DNA of 64,000 nt from Methylomonas sp. 11b. GTDB taxonomy: Bacteria; Pseudomonadota; Gammaproteobacteria; Methylococcales; Methylomonadaceae. Positions within the stretch are counted from its first letter, which is position 1, and each line of letters begins with the position of its first letter. Where the stretch lies: NCBI RefSeq assembly GCF_000515215.1, contig NZ_KI911557.1:3281741-3345740 (forward strand). Reading direction: 5' to 3'. The notes under the pieces were generated by a model. It did not search any database. It saw only the letters and a program-made list of their open reading frames with translations, and had not been told where the DNA came from. Both the position numbers and the translations under genes were made by a program. This document shows, piece by piece, positions 34,397-43,551 of the stretch.

Positions 34397-36349
34397 TTAA
34401 ACCCGAAAGCTAGTGACCAGCATTTTTAAAACCCGCAAATCCTCGATTTTGCTGTCGTTTTGGTAGCGTAAGCGAATATAAGTCGCGGCAATCCGCTCAA
34501 TTGCTTCGGCCAAATCCGGGCGCAGTTCTTTCGCGCGCTCGGCGACGGTTTGCGGGCCGTCGCCAATTTCAACTCTTAAGCCGGCTTTACCCAACTTGGC
34601 GCAAAACTGCCGGTACAACACCAGGGCAGGGTCTTGGCGGCGCAGGTTGGGCCGCAACAAGCGCCAAGCCAATACCCCGCCGACACCGGCAACGCTAATC
34701 AACAGCCAATAACCGAGCTTGACGAAATTATCTATCCCCAGGCTTTGTAAAAACGCTCTCTGATTAACCGTGTCGTAATTGATGATCCAGCGTTGCCAGT
34801 TGTAATCGACGCTTTGCCAGAGTTGCCGGCCGCGTTGCAGCCAGGATAAGGTTTTTGCGTCGAGTTGGATCGGGCTGAAATTAACCGCGCCGCTGGCGAT
34901 TTGTAAATCCACATTCACCCCGCGTTCGATGCGTTCCGGGGCGATGGCGGCGGTCGGATCGAATCGTACCCAGCCGCGCCCGTCCAACCACGCTTCCGCC
35001 CAGGCATGCGCGTCGGCCTGCCTGATCTCCAGAAAGCCGCCGACGTCGTTGATCTGTCCGCCTTGATAACCGCCCACCACCCGGGCCGGAATCTCCGCCA
35101 CCCGCAGCAAATACACGAAGGCCGTGGCGTAATGGCTGCAAAAGCCAGCGCGGCGCTCGAACAAAAAGGTCTCTATGGGTTTATCCGGCATCGCCTCCGG
35201 ACTAAGGGTGTAATGAAAATGTTCCTGGCGAAAATGCTGTAACAGATTGCCGATAAATAACTCGGGCTGTGCTGGCTGGCCTTGTAACTGCTTAACCAGT
35301 TCGACCACTCTGTCCGATGGTTTGCCAGGTAGTTGCAGGTTTTCCCGGCGCTCGAATTTGCTGATACCGCCAGTGTTATAAATAGGCGACGAGCTAAGCC
35401 GATACTCGGCGCGGTCGCCGGGGTTTTTATTAGTGATTAGCTGATATAAACCGTTGCGGCGTAACCCGCCGCCAAACTCGGTGGGCATCTCCAGCGCAAA
35501 CACCCAGTTTTGCTTCTGCGGCTCCATCATCAGCGTGTAAGCATAGCTCGGATCGCTGAACGTGAGTTGATCCGGGTTGTTCTCGCGGCCCAACACCGGT
35601 GGCGCGCGCCAGCTTACTCCGTCGGTACTGGCGTAAATCGGTCCGCGCCAATAGCGCTGGGATGGCGGCGGCAGATTCCCGTCGAATTTGACCCTAAACA
35701 CCAGTTCCGGCGACAGACTTAATTCGGCAATCGAGCCGGGTTCCAAGGTATTGCTCAGACCACTTTTGGCGCGGGTATCGTCGTCCAGCCAACTCCAATG
35801 CGGCGCTTCCAGACGCGGAAACAACACAAATAGCACCAAAGCTAGCGGCAGGCTTTGCATAATAATTGCCGCCGAAGTTTTTAAAGCCGCCAGCGTTTGC
35901 GGCGTCTGACTGTTTTGCGTAATCAAAGTAGCCAGCAGCACCCCACATACCAGCAGAATGTAGAGCGCCATCAAAATGCTTTCTTCGTACAAAAACTGCG
36001 TCACGGCAACGATGAAAGCCAGATAAACGATCACATACACATCGCGCCTGCCGTGAATTTCCAGCAACTTTAAACCCAGCGCCACCACAAACAAACTGGT
36101 ACCGGCATCCCGGCCAAATACCGAGTGTTGCTGACTGTAAAGCAACCCAATACCGATCAACATCAACAAAAATACCGCGAACCGGTTCGGTAAATAGTGA
36201 GGTCGCCAGATGCAGAGCAAGCGCCAAAGCAGCAGTAGCGTAAAAAAACCGAACAATAGCGGCGGGATATGCCAGGCATGCGGCAACGTGATTAGCCCTA
36301 TCGAACCCAGCATAAACAACATCAAGCGCGTGGAAGGCAGAAACGGCAT
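34397..36349 (-). CDS. TgpA-like membrane transglutaminase
   Basis: About 650 residues. Five to six transmembrane helices in the first 190 residues (DUF3488), a periplasmic transglutaminase-like domain with the Cys/His/Asp triad in RRAGFCSHYATAFVYLLRVAEIPARVVGGY (near residue 405), ADAHAWAEAWLDGRGWVRFDPT (near 445), a last helix near 550 and a cytoplasmic C-terminal domain. This is the TgpA family, essential in Pseudomonas aeruginosa, usually in one operon with DUF58 and MoxR proteins as here. ATG 36349 is preferred; a TTG two codons upstream overlaps the DUF58 stop. Confidence 0.93.
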   Translation of the reverse strand: MPFLPSTRLMLFMLGSIGLITLPHAWHIPPLLFGFFTLLLLWRLLCIWRPHYLPNRFAVFLLMLIGIGLLYSQQHSVFGRDAGTSLFVVALGLKLLEIHGRRDVYVIVYLAFIVAVTQFLYEESILMALYILLVCGVLLATLITQNSQTPQTLAALKTSAAIIMQSLPLALVLFVLFPRLEAPHWSWLDDDTRAKSGLSNTLEPGSIAELSLSPELVFRVKFDGNLPPPSQRYWRGPIYASTDGVSWRAPPVLGRENNPDQLTFSDPSYAYTLMMEPQKQNWVFALEMPTEFGGGLRRNGLYQLITNKNPGDRAEYRLSSSPIYNTGGISKFERRENLQLPGKPSDRVVELVKQLQGQPAQPELFIGNLLQHFRQEHFHYTLSPEAMPDKPIETFLFERRAGFCSHYATAFVYLLRVAEIPARVVGGYQGGQINDVGGFLEIRQADAHAWAEAWLDGRGWVRFDPTAAIAPERIERGVNVDLQIASGAVNFSPIQLDAKTLSWLQRGRQLWQSVDYNWQRWIINYDTVNQRAFLQSLGIDNFVKLGYWLLISVAGVGGVLAWRLLRPNLRRQDPALVLYRQFCAKLGKAGLRVEIGDGPQTVAERAKELRPDLAEAIERIAATYIRLRYQNDSKIEDLRVLKMLVTSFRV

Positions 36350-36351
36350 GC

Positions 36352-37302
36352 TCAAAACAGCGCCAAGGCTTGCAGACAGCTACGATAATGCGCGGCGCCG
36401 TTGTCCGGCGGCAGACGCAAGCCAGGCAGCAGCAAGCCGTAGCGTAACCCGGTCTGTTCGGCGTCCACCACCCAACGGCACAACTGGCTGAGGCGCTCTT
36501 CGGTGTGATGGCCCGGTGCCTGTTGATAATCCAGCCACAACTCGCTGGAACTGGCACCGCTGTAGTATTTACTGTGCACACCTTGGCCTTTGGCGAAGGC
36601 TTTCCAATGGATTTGCCGAATCGCGTCGCCCCTCTGATAAACTCTTACCCCGTCAAACTCATCGCCGCTGCGGCGGTTTTGACCTGGCCTATCCTGACCT
36701 CCGTCGCTATCTGGAAACGGCAGTTGCTGGCTGGCCGGCTTGGGATACACCAGCAGAGGGCTATCAAACCGCAGCGGTGCCCAAGCTCGAAATAAACCCA
36801 AGGGGTAGGTACTGGAAAGGGTCAGCGTACCCGGCAACTGCCAGCCGCGTTGCTGGGTGGATTGATACAGTGTGACGGTTTGGCTTTGCTCGGCGGCTAA
36901 GCTGATAGACAGCTCGGATTGCAAAGTCAGATCGACAGCAAAACGCGGCTGGGAACCCGGATTGCTGATCTGAAAACGAAACGGCCCGGCTTGGCCGGCA
37001 AACACTGCCTGCTGGCGGGCGGGTTGAATTGTTAATCCCGCCAAGGCTTTAAAGCTGTGCAGGATGGTCACGAAAAAAATGCTGGCCAGCAAAAACCCCA
37101 GTAAATAAGCCAGATTATTGTTGTAGACAAAGCCGATCAGTACCAGCAACAAAATCAACAATACAAACGCCAAGCCGCGTTGCGTCGGCAAAATAAACAC
37201 CCGCCGCTGCGTCAACACAATCGGCCCGGCGGTTGGAGCCTCGCCGCTAAAAAAGCGCGACAGTTTAAGGCGCTGTTTTAAAGATAAGGCCGCTTCGGTC
37301 AA
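36352..37302 (-). CDS. DUF58 domain protein
   Basis: A 316-residue protein with two membrane helices (RGLAFVLLILLLVLIGFVYNNNLAYLLGFLLASIFFVTILHSF, residues 39-82) and a soluble DUF58/vWA-like part containing YPKPA, DEFDGVRVYQRGDAIRQIHWKAFAKGQGVHSKYY, the conserved GDEFxGxRxYxxGDxxRxIHWKAxA motif. Starts at TTG 37302, overlapping the MoxR stop. It is the middle gene of the MoxR-DUF58-TgpA unit, which is thought to act in envelope or complex maturation. Confidence 0.93.
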   Translation of the reverse strand: MTEAALSLKQRLKLSRFFSGEAPTAGPIVLTQRRVFILPTQRGLAFVLLILLLVLIGFVYNNNLAYLLGFLLASIFFVTILHSFKALAGLTIQPARQQAVFAGQAGPFRFQISNPGSQPRFAVDLTLQSELSISLAAEQSQTVTLYQSTQQRGWQLPGTLTLSSTYPLGLFRAWAPLRFDSPLLVYPKPASQQLPFPDSDGGQDRPGQNRRSGDEFDGVRVYQRGDAIRQIHWKAFAKGQGVHSKYYSGASSSELWLDYQQAPGHHTEERLSQLCRWVVDAEQTGLRYGLLLPGLRLPPDNGAAHYRSCLQALALF

Positions 37303-38204
37303 AGTACCGGCACATGCTTGAGAATAGGGGCGACGATGGCCGCCGAGTCGTTGGCGCCCACGTTCAAACGATGCCCGGCCACCGCCGGCAATACCGCTTG
37401 CAAGTCTTCTGGCAGAACGGCCTTGCGCTTATCGATCAGCGCCCAAGCCTTGGCGGCGGCCAACAATCCCAGGCCCGCGCGCGGCGAGAGACCAGCGGCA
37501 AAGTCCGTGGATTGGCGGCTGAAGGCCAGAATGGCTTGCAGATAATCCAGTAAGGCCGGCGACACATGCACCTGATCCGCCGCCTGTTGCAAGTCCGTTA
37601 ATTGCGCGGGCAGTAACGCGACTGGCAATTCGTCGATCAATACATGCCGGGGTTGGCCACTCAGCAACTCGCGTTCGGCCTGCCGGCTGGGATAACCCAG
37701 TTCAATGCGCATCAAAAACCGGTCTACTTGCGATTCCGGCAATGGGAAAGTGCCGATTTGATGGGCCGGATTTTGGGTGGCTATGACGAAAAACGGTTGC
37801 GGTAAGGGATAGGTACGGCCTTCGACCGTCACCTGCCGTTCTTCCATCGCTTCCAACAAGGCACTTTGCGCCTTGGGTGTGGCCCGGTTGATTTCGTCGG
37901 CCAGGATCATTTGTTTGAAAATCGGCCCCGGATGAAAACTGAATAGCTGCTGATGGGCATCGAATACCGAGGAACCGACGATGTCGGCCGGCAAAATATC
38001 GCTGGTGAATTGAATCCGCTGATATTCCAGACCAAACAAGCGCGCCAACGTGTGAGACAGCGTAGTTTTGCCGACACCGGGAATATCCTCGATTAGCAAA
38101 TGTCCCCTGGCTAACAGACAACAAACCGCCAGGCGAATTTGTTGCTGTTTACCGAGAATGACTTGATTGGCGGCGGCGAGTAAGCGATCGAGAGCAAGGT
38201 CCAT
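37299..38204 (-). CDS. MoxR-type AAA+ ATPase
   Basis: About 301 residues. Walker A GVGKTTLSHTLARL near residue 45, Walker B PIFKQMILADEINRATPKAQSALLEAMEERQVTVEGRTYPLP near 100, sensor 1 PFFVIATQNPAHQIGTFPLPESQVDRFLMRIELGYPS, and the C-terminal lid with LSPRAGLGLLAAAKAWAL. ATG 38204 chosen over a start eight codons upstream. MoxR ATPases act as chaperones for vWA-domain clients, here presumably the DUF58 protein. In methylotrophs MoxR proteins also occur in methanol dehydrogenase clusters, but no such genes are near this one. Confidence 0.94.
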   Translation of the reverse strand: MDLALDRLLAAANQVILGKQQQIRLAVCCLLARGHLLIEDIPGVGKTTLSHTLARLFGLEYQRIQFTSDILPADIVGSSVFDAHQQLFSFHPGPIFKQMILADEINRATPKAQSALLEAMEERQVTVEGRTYPLPQPFFVIATQNPAHQIGTFPLPESQVDRFLMRIELGYPSRQAERELLSGQPRHVLIDELPVALLPAQLTDLQQAADQVHVSPALLDYLQAILAFSRQSTDFAAGLSPRAGLGLLAAAKAWALIDKRKAVLPEDLQAVLPAVAGHRLNVGANDSAAIVAPILKHVPVL

Positions 38205-38350
38205 TGTGCAAAAGGCAAGAAAGGTCAATGACTCGAGTATAGATCAGCTTGGTTGCACCTGCTATCGGCTTCATTGTATAAACCAGGGATTGACTATCCG
38301 GCCGGCAGAAGCCGGTTATTAAACCATGCAGCCCTGCTGCGGAGAGTGCC

Positions 38351-38692
38351 ATGAAAGACTATGCAGATGTACGCGACCAATTATTGAACATGCTGGAAGA
38401 CCTGGACGATAGACTGGGGAAAATCACCGAAGACGTCAGACACACCGATAAACCGCTGGCCCAGGACTTTTCCGAACAGGCTGTCGAAACCGAAAACGAC
38501 GAGGTATTGGACGCTCTGGGCAACGCCACGCGCGACGAAGTCGAAAAAATCAAACAAGCCATTTCCCGTATCGATGCCGGCACCTACGGCATTTGCCTGA
38601 GCTGCGGCGAACCCATTAAAAAGGAACGCTTGGCTGCGGTGCCCTACGCCAATCAATGCATTCGCTGCGCCGAAAAAAGCCAGCACCGCTAA
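38351..38692 (+). CDS. DksA/TraR-family zinc-finger protein
   Basis: A 113-residue protein with an N-terminal acidic coiled-coil half (LLNMLEDLDDRLGKITEDVRHTDKPLAQDFSEQAVETENDEVLDALG, with the DFSEQA-E-END- pattern of the family) and a four-Cys zinc finger C-LS-C-GEPIKKERLAAVPYANQ-C-IR-C. It is shorter than DksA proper (about 150) and may bind RNA polymerase without full ppGpp response. Single gene upstream of pilT. Confidence 0.9.
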   Translation: MKDYADVRDQLLNMLEDLDDRLGKITEDVRHTDKPLAQDFSEQAVETENDEVLDALGNATRDEVEKIKQAISRIDAGTYGICLSCGEPIKKERLAAVPYANQCIRCAEKSQHR

Positions 38693-38808
38693 GCCGATAG
38701 ACCTCTCGCCAGCATAAGGGTTGCTGCCATGGACGAATAAGCCGGCCGGTTTTGAATTGTGTACTATCCTTGCCGACGATCATTCCTTTTATTGCCGGGA
38801 CATAAATC

Positions 38809-39846
38809 ATGGATATCGCCGAACTATTGACCTTTTCCGTCAAAAACAAAGCCTCCGACTTGCATCTTTCCGCCGGCTTGCCGCCGATGATCCGGGTGGA
38901 CGGCGACATCCGCCGCATCAATATCCCGTCGTTAAATCATAAGGAAGTCCACGCGCTGATTTATGACATCATGAACGACAAGCAGCGCCGCGATTACGAA
39001 GAGTTTCTGGAAACCGACTTTTCTTTCGCGCTGCCCGGCGTGGCCCGCTTCCGGGTCAACGCCTTCAATCAGGATAGAGGCGCCGGCGCAGTATTCCGGA
39101 CCATTCCGTCCAAGGTATTAACACTGGAAGAACTGGATGCGCCCAAGTTCTTCGCCGAGCTTTGCACCAAACCGCGCGGCCTGATTCTAGTGACCGGCCC
39201 GACCGGTTCCGGTAAATCCACCACGCTGGCGGCGATGGTAAATCACATCAACACCAACGATTACGCACACATCCTGACGGTCGAAGACCCGATCGAGTTT
39301 GTCCATGAAAGCCAAAAATGCTTGATTAACCAGCGCGAGGTGCATCGCGATACGCTGGGTTTTAACGAAGCCTTGCGCTCGGCACTGCGGGAAGACCCGG
39401 ACATCATCCTGGTCGGCGAGATGCGGGACTTGGAAACCATCCGCCTGGCCTTAACCGCCGCGGAAACCGGCCACTTGGTGTTCGGCACGCTGCATACCAC
39501 CTCGGCCGCAAAAACCATAGACCGGATCATCGACGTGTTCCCCGCCGCCGAAAAAGACATGATCCGGGCGATGCTGTCCGAGTCCTTGCAAGCGGTTATC
39601 TCGCAAACCCTGTTGAAAAAAGTCGGCGGCGGCCGGATCGCCGCCCACGAGATCATGGTCGGCACACCGGCGATTCGCAACCTGATCCGCGAAGCCAAGG
39701 TGGCGCAAATGTATTCCGCGATCCAAACCGGCCGCAAAGACGGCATGCAGACCCTGGATCAAAACCTGAAGGAATTGGTCGACAAAGGCTTGATTACTGC
39801 GAAAGGCGCGATGGTTAAAGCCGTCAACAAAGACATGTTCCGTTAA
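38809..39846 (+). CDS. pilT: Type IV pilus retraction ATPase PilT
   Basis: A 345-residue secretion ATPase: N-terminal PAS-like part (LLTFSVKNKASDLHLSAGLPPMIRVDGDIRRI), Walker A VTGPTGSGKSTTLAAM near residue 133, Asp box EDPIEFVHE, Walker B LRSALREDPDIILVGEMRDLETIRLALTAAETGHLVFGTLHTTSA, and the PilT-type AIRNLIREAKVAQMYSAIQTG segment (AIRNLIRE motif). Drives pilus retraction and twitching; followed 15 bases later by pilU. Confidence 0.97.
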   Translation: MDIAELLTFSVKNKASDLHLSAGLPPMIRVDGDIRRINIPSLNHKEVHALIYDIMNDKQRRDYEEFLETDFSFALPGVARFRVNAFNQDRGAGAVFRTIPSKVLTLEELDAPKFFAELCTKPRGLILVTGPTGSGKSTTLAAMVNHINTNDYAHILTVEDPIEFVHESQKCLINQREVHRDTLGFNEALRSALREDPDIILVGEMRDLETIRLALTAAETGHLVFGTLHTTSAAKTIDRIIDVFPAAEKDMIRAMLSESLQAVISQTLLKKVGGGRIAAHEIMVGTPAIRNLIREAKVAQMYSAIQTGRKDGMQTLDQNLKELVDKGLITAKGAMVKAVNKDMFR

Positions 39847-39861
39847 TTTTAAGGAGGCGTC

Positions 39862-40995
39862 ATGGACTTTAAAGCGCTATTGGCCCTGATGGTTGAAAAG
39901 AAAGCGTCCGACCTGTTTATCACCGCGGGCCGGCCGCCGTCGATGAAAGTCAACGGCAAAGTCATCGAAGTGTCCAAAACCATTTTGAACAGCGAACAGA
40001 CCATGATGCTGGTCCTCAGCATCATGTCGCAACGCCAACGCGACGAGTTTGAAAACACCCGCGAATGCCAGTTTGCTTTGAGCGTCCACGAGTTGGGCCG
40101 GTTCCGGGTCAGCGCGTTTACCCAACGCGACTCCGCAGGCATGGTGTTGCGCCGCATCGAAACCACCATCCCCAGCGCCGAGGACTTGCATCTGCCGCCG
40201 GTGTTGAAAGAATTGATCATGTACAAGCGCGGTCTGGTGATGTTCGTCGGTGCCACCGGCACCGGTAAATCCACCTCGCTGGCGGCCTTGATTCGGCACC
40301 GCAACGAAAACAGCAGCGGCCATATCATTTCCATCGAAGACCCTATCGAGTTTATTCATCCGCACAAGGGCTGCATCATTACCCAGCGCGAGGTGGGGCT
40401 GGATACCGAGTCTTTCGAAGTGGCTTTGAAAAACACCTTACGCCAAGCCCCGGACGTGATTCTGATCGGCGAGGTCAGAAGCCGGGACACGATGCAACAC
40501 GCCATCACCTTCGCCGAAACCGGCCATTTGTGTGTCTGTACCTTGCACGCGAATAACGCCAACCAAGCCATAGACCGCATTCTGCATTTCTTCCCGGAAG
40601 AAATGCACGGCCAGTTGTTCATGGATTTGTCGCTGAATCTGCGCGGCATTGTCGCTCAGCAATTGATTCAACGCGCCGACGGCAAGGGCCGCTACCCGGC
40701 CATCGAGATTCTGCTGAATACGCCTTTGGTATCGGACATGGTCCGCAAGGGCGAAGTGCACAAACTAAAAGAGCTGATGAAAAGCTCGCGCGAGCACGGC
40801 ATGCAGACTTTCGATCAAGCGCTTTACGATCTGTATACAGCGGGTAAAATTGGTTACGATGACGCGTTGCACGCTGCCGACTCCCGTAATGAGGTGCGCC
40901 TGATGATCAAGTTGGGCGCCGAGAACGTCAATTTCGAAACCGCCGGCATGACGCTGGCCGAAAACGACGACGAGGGAGGCAGTCTTTTTAAATAA
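39862..40995 (+). CDS. pilU: Type IV pilus retraction ATPase PilU
   Basis: A 377-residue PilT paralogue working with PilT in force-dependent retraction. Walker A FVGATGTGKSTSLAAL near residue 133, Asp box EDPIEFIHP, Walker B LRQAPDVILIGEVRSRDTMQHAITFAETGHLCVCTLHANNA, and a C-terminal extension past residue 340 ending LAENDDEGGSLFK. GGAG ribosome-binding site. The pilT-pilU order is the usual one. Confidence 0.96.
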   Translation: MDFKALLALMVEKKASDLFITAGRPPSMKVNGKVIEVSKTILNSEQTMMLVLSIMSQRQRDEFENTRECQFALSVHELGRFRVSAFTQRDSAGMVLRRIETTIPSAEDLHLPPVLKELIMYKRGLVMFVGATGTGKSTSLAALIRHRNENSSGHIISIEDPIEFIHPHKGCIITQREVGLDTESFEVALKNTLRQAPDVILIGEVRSRDTMQHAITFAETGHLCVCTLHANNANQAIDRILHFFPEEMHGQLFMDLSLNLRGIVAQQLIQRADGKGRYPAIEILLNTPLVSDMVRKGEVHKLKELMKSSREHGMQTFDQALYDLYTAGKIGYDDALHAADSRNEVRLMIKLGAENVNFETAGMTLAENDDEGGSLFK

Positions 40996-41012
40996 TCCTG
41001 GATATAGCTCGC

Positions 41013-42194
41013 TTGTATACATTTAGTCCTAGTAAAGTCTCGCTACAAAACGCCGGTTCGGCACTGTTAATTGCATTGCTGGCGGGCTGCGCCTCGCAGC
41101 CGCCGGCCGGCGATAAAGTAAATTCTCGCGTCCGTACGCCTACCCAACAAACCGCGCCCAACCAGTCGCGCCAAGCCACGCCTGACCTGCGGCCGTTTGC
41201 CAGCGTCGGCGGCTATCATGCCACGACAGTCAGTGGCGATTACGCCGGCTATCCGGCCCTGACGCAATTCATCGAGCAAATGGTGCAGAAACACGGCTTC
41301 AACCGTGAATATCTGCAAGGCTTATTCTCGCAAGCCAAACGCAAGCAATGGACGCTGGATTACCTGGCCAAATCGGACCAGGGCATGAAAGGCAAACCCA
41401 GCAAAGGCGGCTGGACCCGTTATCGCGCGCAATTTCTGGACGACCGGCATATCAACGCCGGCATCAGCTTCTGGCAACAGCATCATGCCACCCTGCAACG
41501 CGCCAGCCAGCAATACGGCGTACCGGCCGAATACATCCTGGGTATCATGGCGGTGGAAACCACCTTCGGCAGTTTCGTCGGTAACCACAGAATCATCGAT
41601 GCCTTGACCACCTTGGGTTTTGATTATCAGCGACGCGGCGAGTATTTCCGCAGCGAACTGGAAAACTTTCTGGTAATGAGCCGCACAGAAGGCCTGGACC
41701 CCGGCAAACCGGTCGGCTCGTTCGCCGGCGCGATGGGCCTGGGCCAATTCATGCCCAGCAGTTTTCTGCAATGGGCGGTAGACTTTAACGGCGACGGCCG
41801 CCGCGACCTGTGGAACCCGGAGGACGTCATCGGCAGCGTAGCCAACTACTTTGCCCAGCACGGCTGGCAAGCCGGCAAACCCATCGTCTCGGCCACGCGC
41901 GGCAGCTTTAGCGGCATCGACAGTTTGGAGCCGGGCGCGGACCACGCTTATCCTTTGGATACCTTGGTTAAAGCCGGTGTAGAACCGGCTGACACCTGTG
42001 CTTGCGATTATCCGTTGCGGCTTTTGTTGCTCAGGCATCAAAGCAAGGATGAATATTTATTGGGGCATCCTAATTTCTATGCGATTACGCGCTACAACCA
42101 GAGCACGCATTATGCGATGGCGGTACATGAGTTGGCGTTGGCGATTAGGAAAGGGTATCAGAGGGTGGCTGTTAATCGGTCTGATGCTGGGTAG
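41013..42194 (+). CDS. mltB: Membrane-bound lytic murein transglycosylase B
   Basis: A 393-residue lipoprotein: signal with lipobox LLAGC near residue 25, then a MltB core with HATLQRASQQYGVPAEYILGIMAVETTFGSFVGNHRIIDALTTLGFDYQRRGEYFRSELENFL (catalytic Glu in VETTFG), GSFAGAMGLGQFMPSSF near residue 235, and VDFNGDGRRDLWNPEDVIGSVANYFAQHGW. Cleaves peptidoglycan glycan strands to anhydro products at the outer membrane. Start TTG 41013 is used because no ATG precedes the signal peptide; 17 bases after pilU, probably co-transcribed. Confidence 0.95.
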   Translation: MYTFSPSKVSLQNAGSALLIALLAGCASQPPAGDKVNSRVRTPTQQTAPNQSRQATPDLRPFASVGGYHATTVSGDYAGYPALTQFIEQMVQKHGFNREYLQGLFSQAKRKQWTLDYLAKSDQGMKGKPSKGGWTRYRAQFLDDRHINAGISFWQQHHATLQRASQQYGVPAEYILGIMAVETTFGSFVGNHRIIDALTTLGFDYQRRGEYFRSELENFLVMSRTEGLDPGKPVGSFAGAMGLGQFMPSSFLQWAVDFNGDGRRDLWNPEDVIGSVANYFAQHGWQAGKPIVSATRGSFSGIDSLEPGADHAYPLDTLVKAGVEPADTCACDYPLRLLLLRHQSKDEYLLGHPNFYAITRYNQSTHYAMAVHELALAIRKGYQRVAVNRSDAG

Positions 42195-42205
42195 GGTTTG
42201 GGGGT

Positions 42206-42528
42206 TGTGTCGCTGGCGCGACGGCTGGTTTTGATGTCGGTTTCACGAAACACATCCATGCGTTTCGCCCTGCGGGTGCTCCGCATGCAAATCGGCTATC
42301 CTGCCGATTTGTCGGCCCGACAGCCGAGATACTTTCTTTTGCGTGGCCAAAAGAAAGTATCCAAAGAAAAGGCCACCCGGATGCCGCTTGTTCCCTGCGC
42401 TCCTCGCCTTTGAACGGGGTCGCCGAAAGGGGCTTCCTGCCCCTTCGGCAACGCGATGCATCCCTGCATCGCCCCTAAAGGGCTAATCCGTTCAAAAGCT
42501 CCGGTGCTCGGCGCGGCATACGGGAGAA
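42206..42528 (-). repeat. Structured dispersed repeat, copy D, with internal insertion
   Basis: Reverse orientation: starts TGTGTCGCTGGCGCGAC 11 bases after the mltB stop and ends GCGGCATACGGGAGA. It is about 70 bases longer than other copies because extra sequence, itself containing palindromes (AATCGGCTATCCTGCCGATT), lies at about 42238-42306. Stems: GCGATGCA/TGCATCGC with TCCC loop, GCCGAAAGGGGC/GCCCCTTCGGC, and the GATACTTTCTTTTG pair. Confidence 0.9.
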
Positions 42529-42691
42529 CCTCCGTCGTGGGATTGGTGGAGTAGCTCCGAATAGCAAAGCGTATTCGGAGGAATGAGGGGGCTTCCAATC
42601 ATCGTTTGCGTTATTAGCAGCAGTACATACTCCCAAAGATTTAATTCAACATGCGTCCGATTACGCTGTGCTAATCGGACCTACCGCGCTG

Positions 42692-42733
42692 TTCCGTTCA
42701 AAAACTCCGGTGCTCAGCGCGGCATACGGGAGG
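42692..42733 (-). repeat. Structured dispersed repeat, terminal fragment G
   Basis: TTCCGTTCAAAAACTCCGG then TGCTCAGCGCGGCATACGGG matches only the outer end of the dispersed repeat (compare copy D just upstream). Its presence alone suggests breakdown, or independent movement of that end. Confidence 0.75.
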
Positions 42734-42776
42734 AAACCGTCCCGTGATTTGGAATTTGTTTAGTATTGGAAATCGT

Positions 42777-42855
42777 GGGGTACAACAGCGCCAGCGTATT
42801 ACACCAATTCAAAGACCTACATCTGGTAATACGGCTAACGCATATTACACCCTAA
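42777..42855. repeat. Degenerate BIME related to the RAYT-2 palindromes
   Basis: GGGGTACAACAGCGCCAGCG...ATTACACCC aligns along its length with the intact element at 56926-57010 (GGGTGCAATAGCGCCAGCG...TATTGCACCC), but with several G-to-A and T-to-C differences that break the stems. It is an old copy 14 kb from the RAYT gene that carries this palindrome. Confidence 0.75.
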
Positions 42856-42985
42856 GTTTGCGACGAGTTAGCAATCAAGCTAGGATGCTTTAGAAATCTA
42901 CTGCATGTCATAAAACGATAACAAACATGCATGTAAATCAATGATATTTTACGCGCAAATATTTTAATTTTAAGGATGATAAGCC

Positions 42986-43495
42986 ATGAAAACATTCAAT
43001 AATATACTGCTTACCGTACTAATTATCTTTCCATTCGTAACAAACGCGGCATCTGTTAAATTTATAGAAATTGGAAATGACGGCGACGGTAACAGCTTCG
43101 TATTTAATTTCTCATGGGACACCGCGACCAATTCCGTAACTGGTATTCAATCCTACATAGAATACAACGATAATGGTCTTACTCCATCCGTGGAGCTTTT
43201 CGAACCAGAGTTTACATGGAACCCCAATCTTTTCTTGACTCCAGTCCCAACAGTTGGCGCAGTGATATTTAAGGATTTTTCGGGGCTATTCGCTTTTTTC
43301 ATGTTAACTGGCAATAATAACCTTCCAAATACGAGTAACTTCCCCAGCTATAACTACGCTGTAAACGATGGGAGCACGGATCACCAGTGGTTCGGCTATC
43401 AAACTACTGTAAGCCAAATTCCGGAACCTACGTCTATTGCGTTGTTAATCTCAGGAGTATTTGGTTTTGCCGCATCTAAAAGAAAGCCTGATTAG
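42986..43495 (+). CDS. PEP-CTERM sorting-domain protein
   Basis: A 169-residue exported protein: signal peptide (ILLTVLIIFPFVTNAAS), a small beta-rich middle part, and a canonical C-terminal PEP-CTERM tail, IPEPTSIALLISGVFGFAASKRKPD (PEP motif, hydrophobic helix, basic end). Sorting would need an exosortase (EpsH) encoded elsewhere. Notably AT-rich compared with neighbours, and placed between repeat clusters, suggesting acquisition. Function of the mature part unknown. Confidence 0.88.
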   Translation: MKTFNNILLTVLIIFPFVTNAASVKFIEIGNDGDGNSFVFNFSWDTATNSVTGIQSYIEYNDNGLTPSVELFEPEFTWNPNLFLTPVPTVGAVIFKDFSGLFAFFMLTGNNNLPNTSNFPSYNYAVNDGSTDHQWFGYQTTVSQIPEPTSIALLISGVFGFAASKRKPD

Positions 43496-43503
43496 TTCAC
43501 CTC

Positions 43504-43527
43504 GTTCCCACGCGCCGCGTGGGAATG
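43504..43527 (+). repeat. REP palindrome left of RAYT-1
   Basis: GTTCCCACGCGCCGCGTGGGAATG, a strong hairpin (TTCCCACGCG with CGCGTGGGAA). Exact inverted copy of the element at 44145, bracketing the RAYT gene 43552-44088. Confidence 0.92.
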
Positions 43528-43551
43528 CAAACCAGCCGCGCCGCGGTCAGA

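Larger units (their letters stand above)
42529..42985. other. Non-coding stretch made of palindromes
   Basis: About 460 bases without a gene. It contains CTCCGAATA/TATTCGGAG (near 42555-42580), GTCCGATT/AATCGGAC (near 42656-42680), a fragment of the dispersed repeat (42692) and a worn BIME (42777). The last 100 bases before the PEP-CTERM gene are AT-rich and should hold its promoter. Confidence 0.6.

Noticed and set aside
37299..38204. MoxR protein as part of a methanol dehydrogenase (mxa) cluster
   Set aside because: It is joined to DUF58 and TgpA-type genes, the general MoxR operon, and no mxa genes are nearby.
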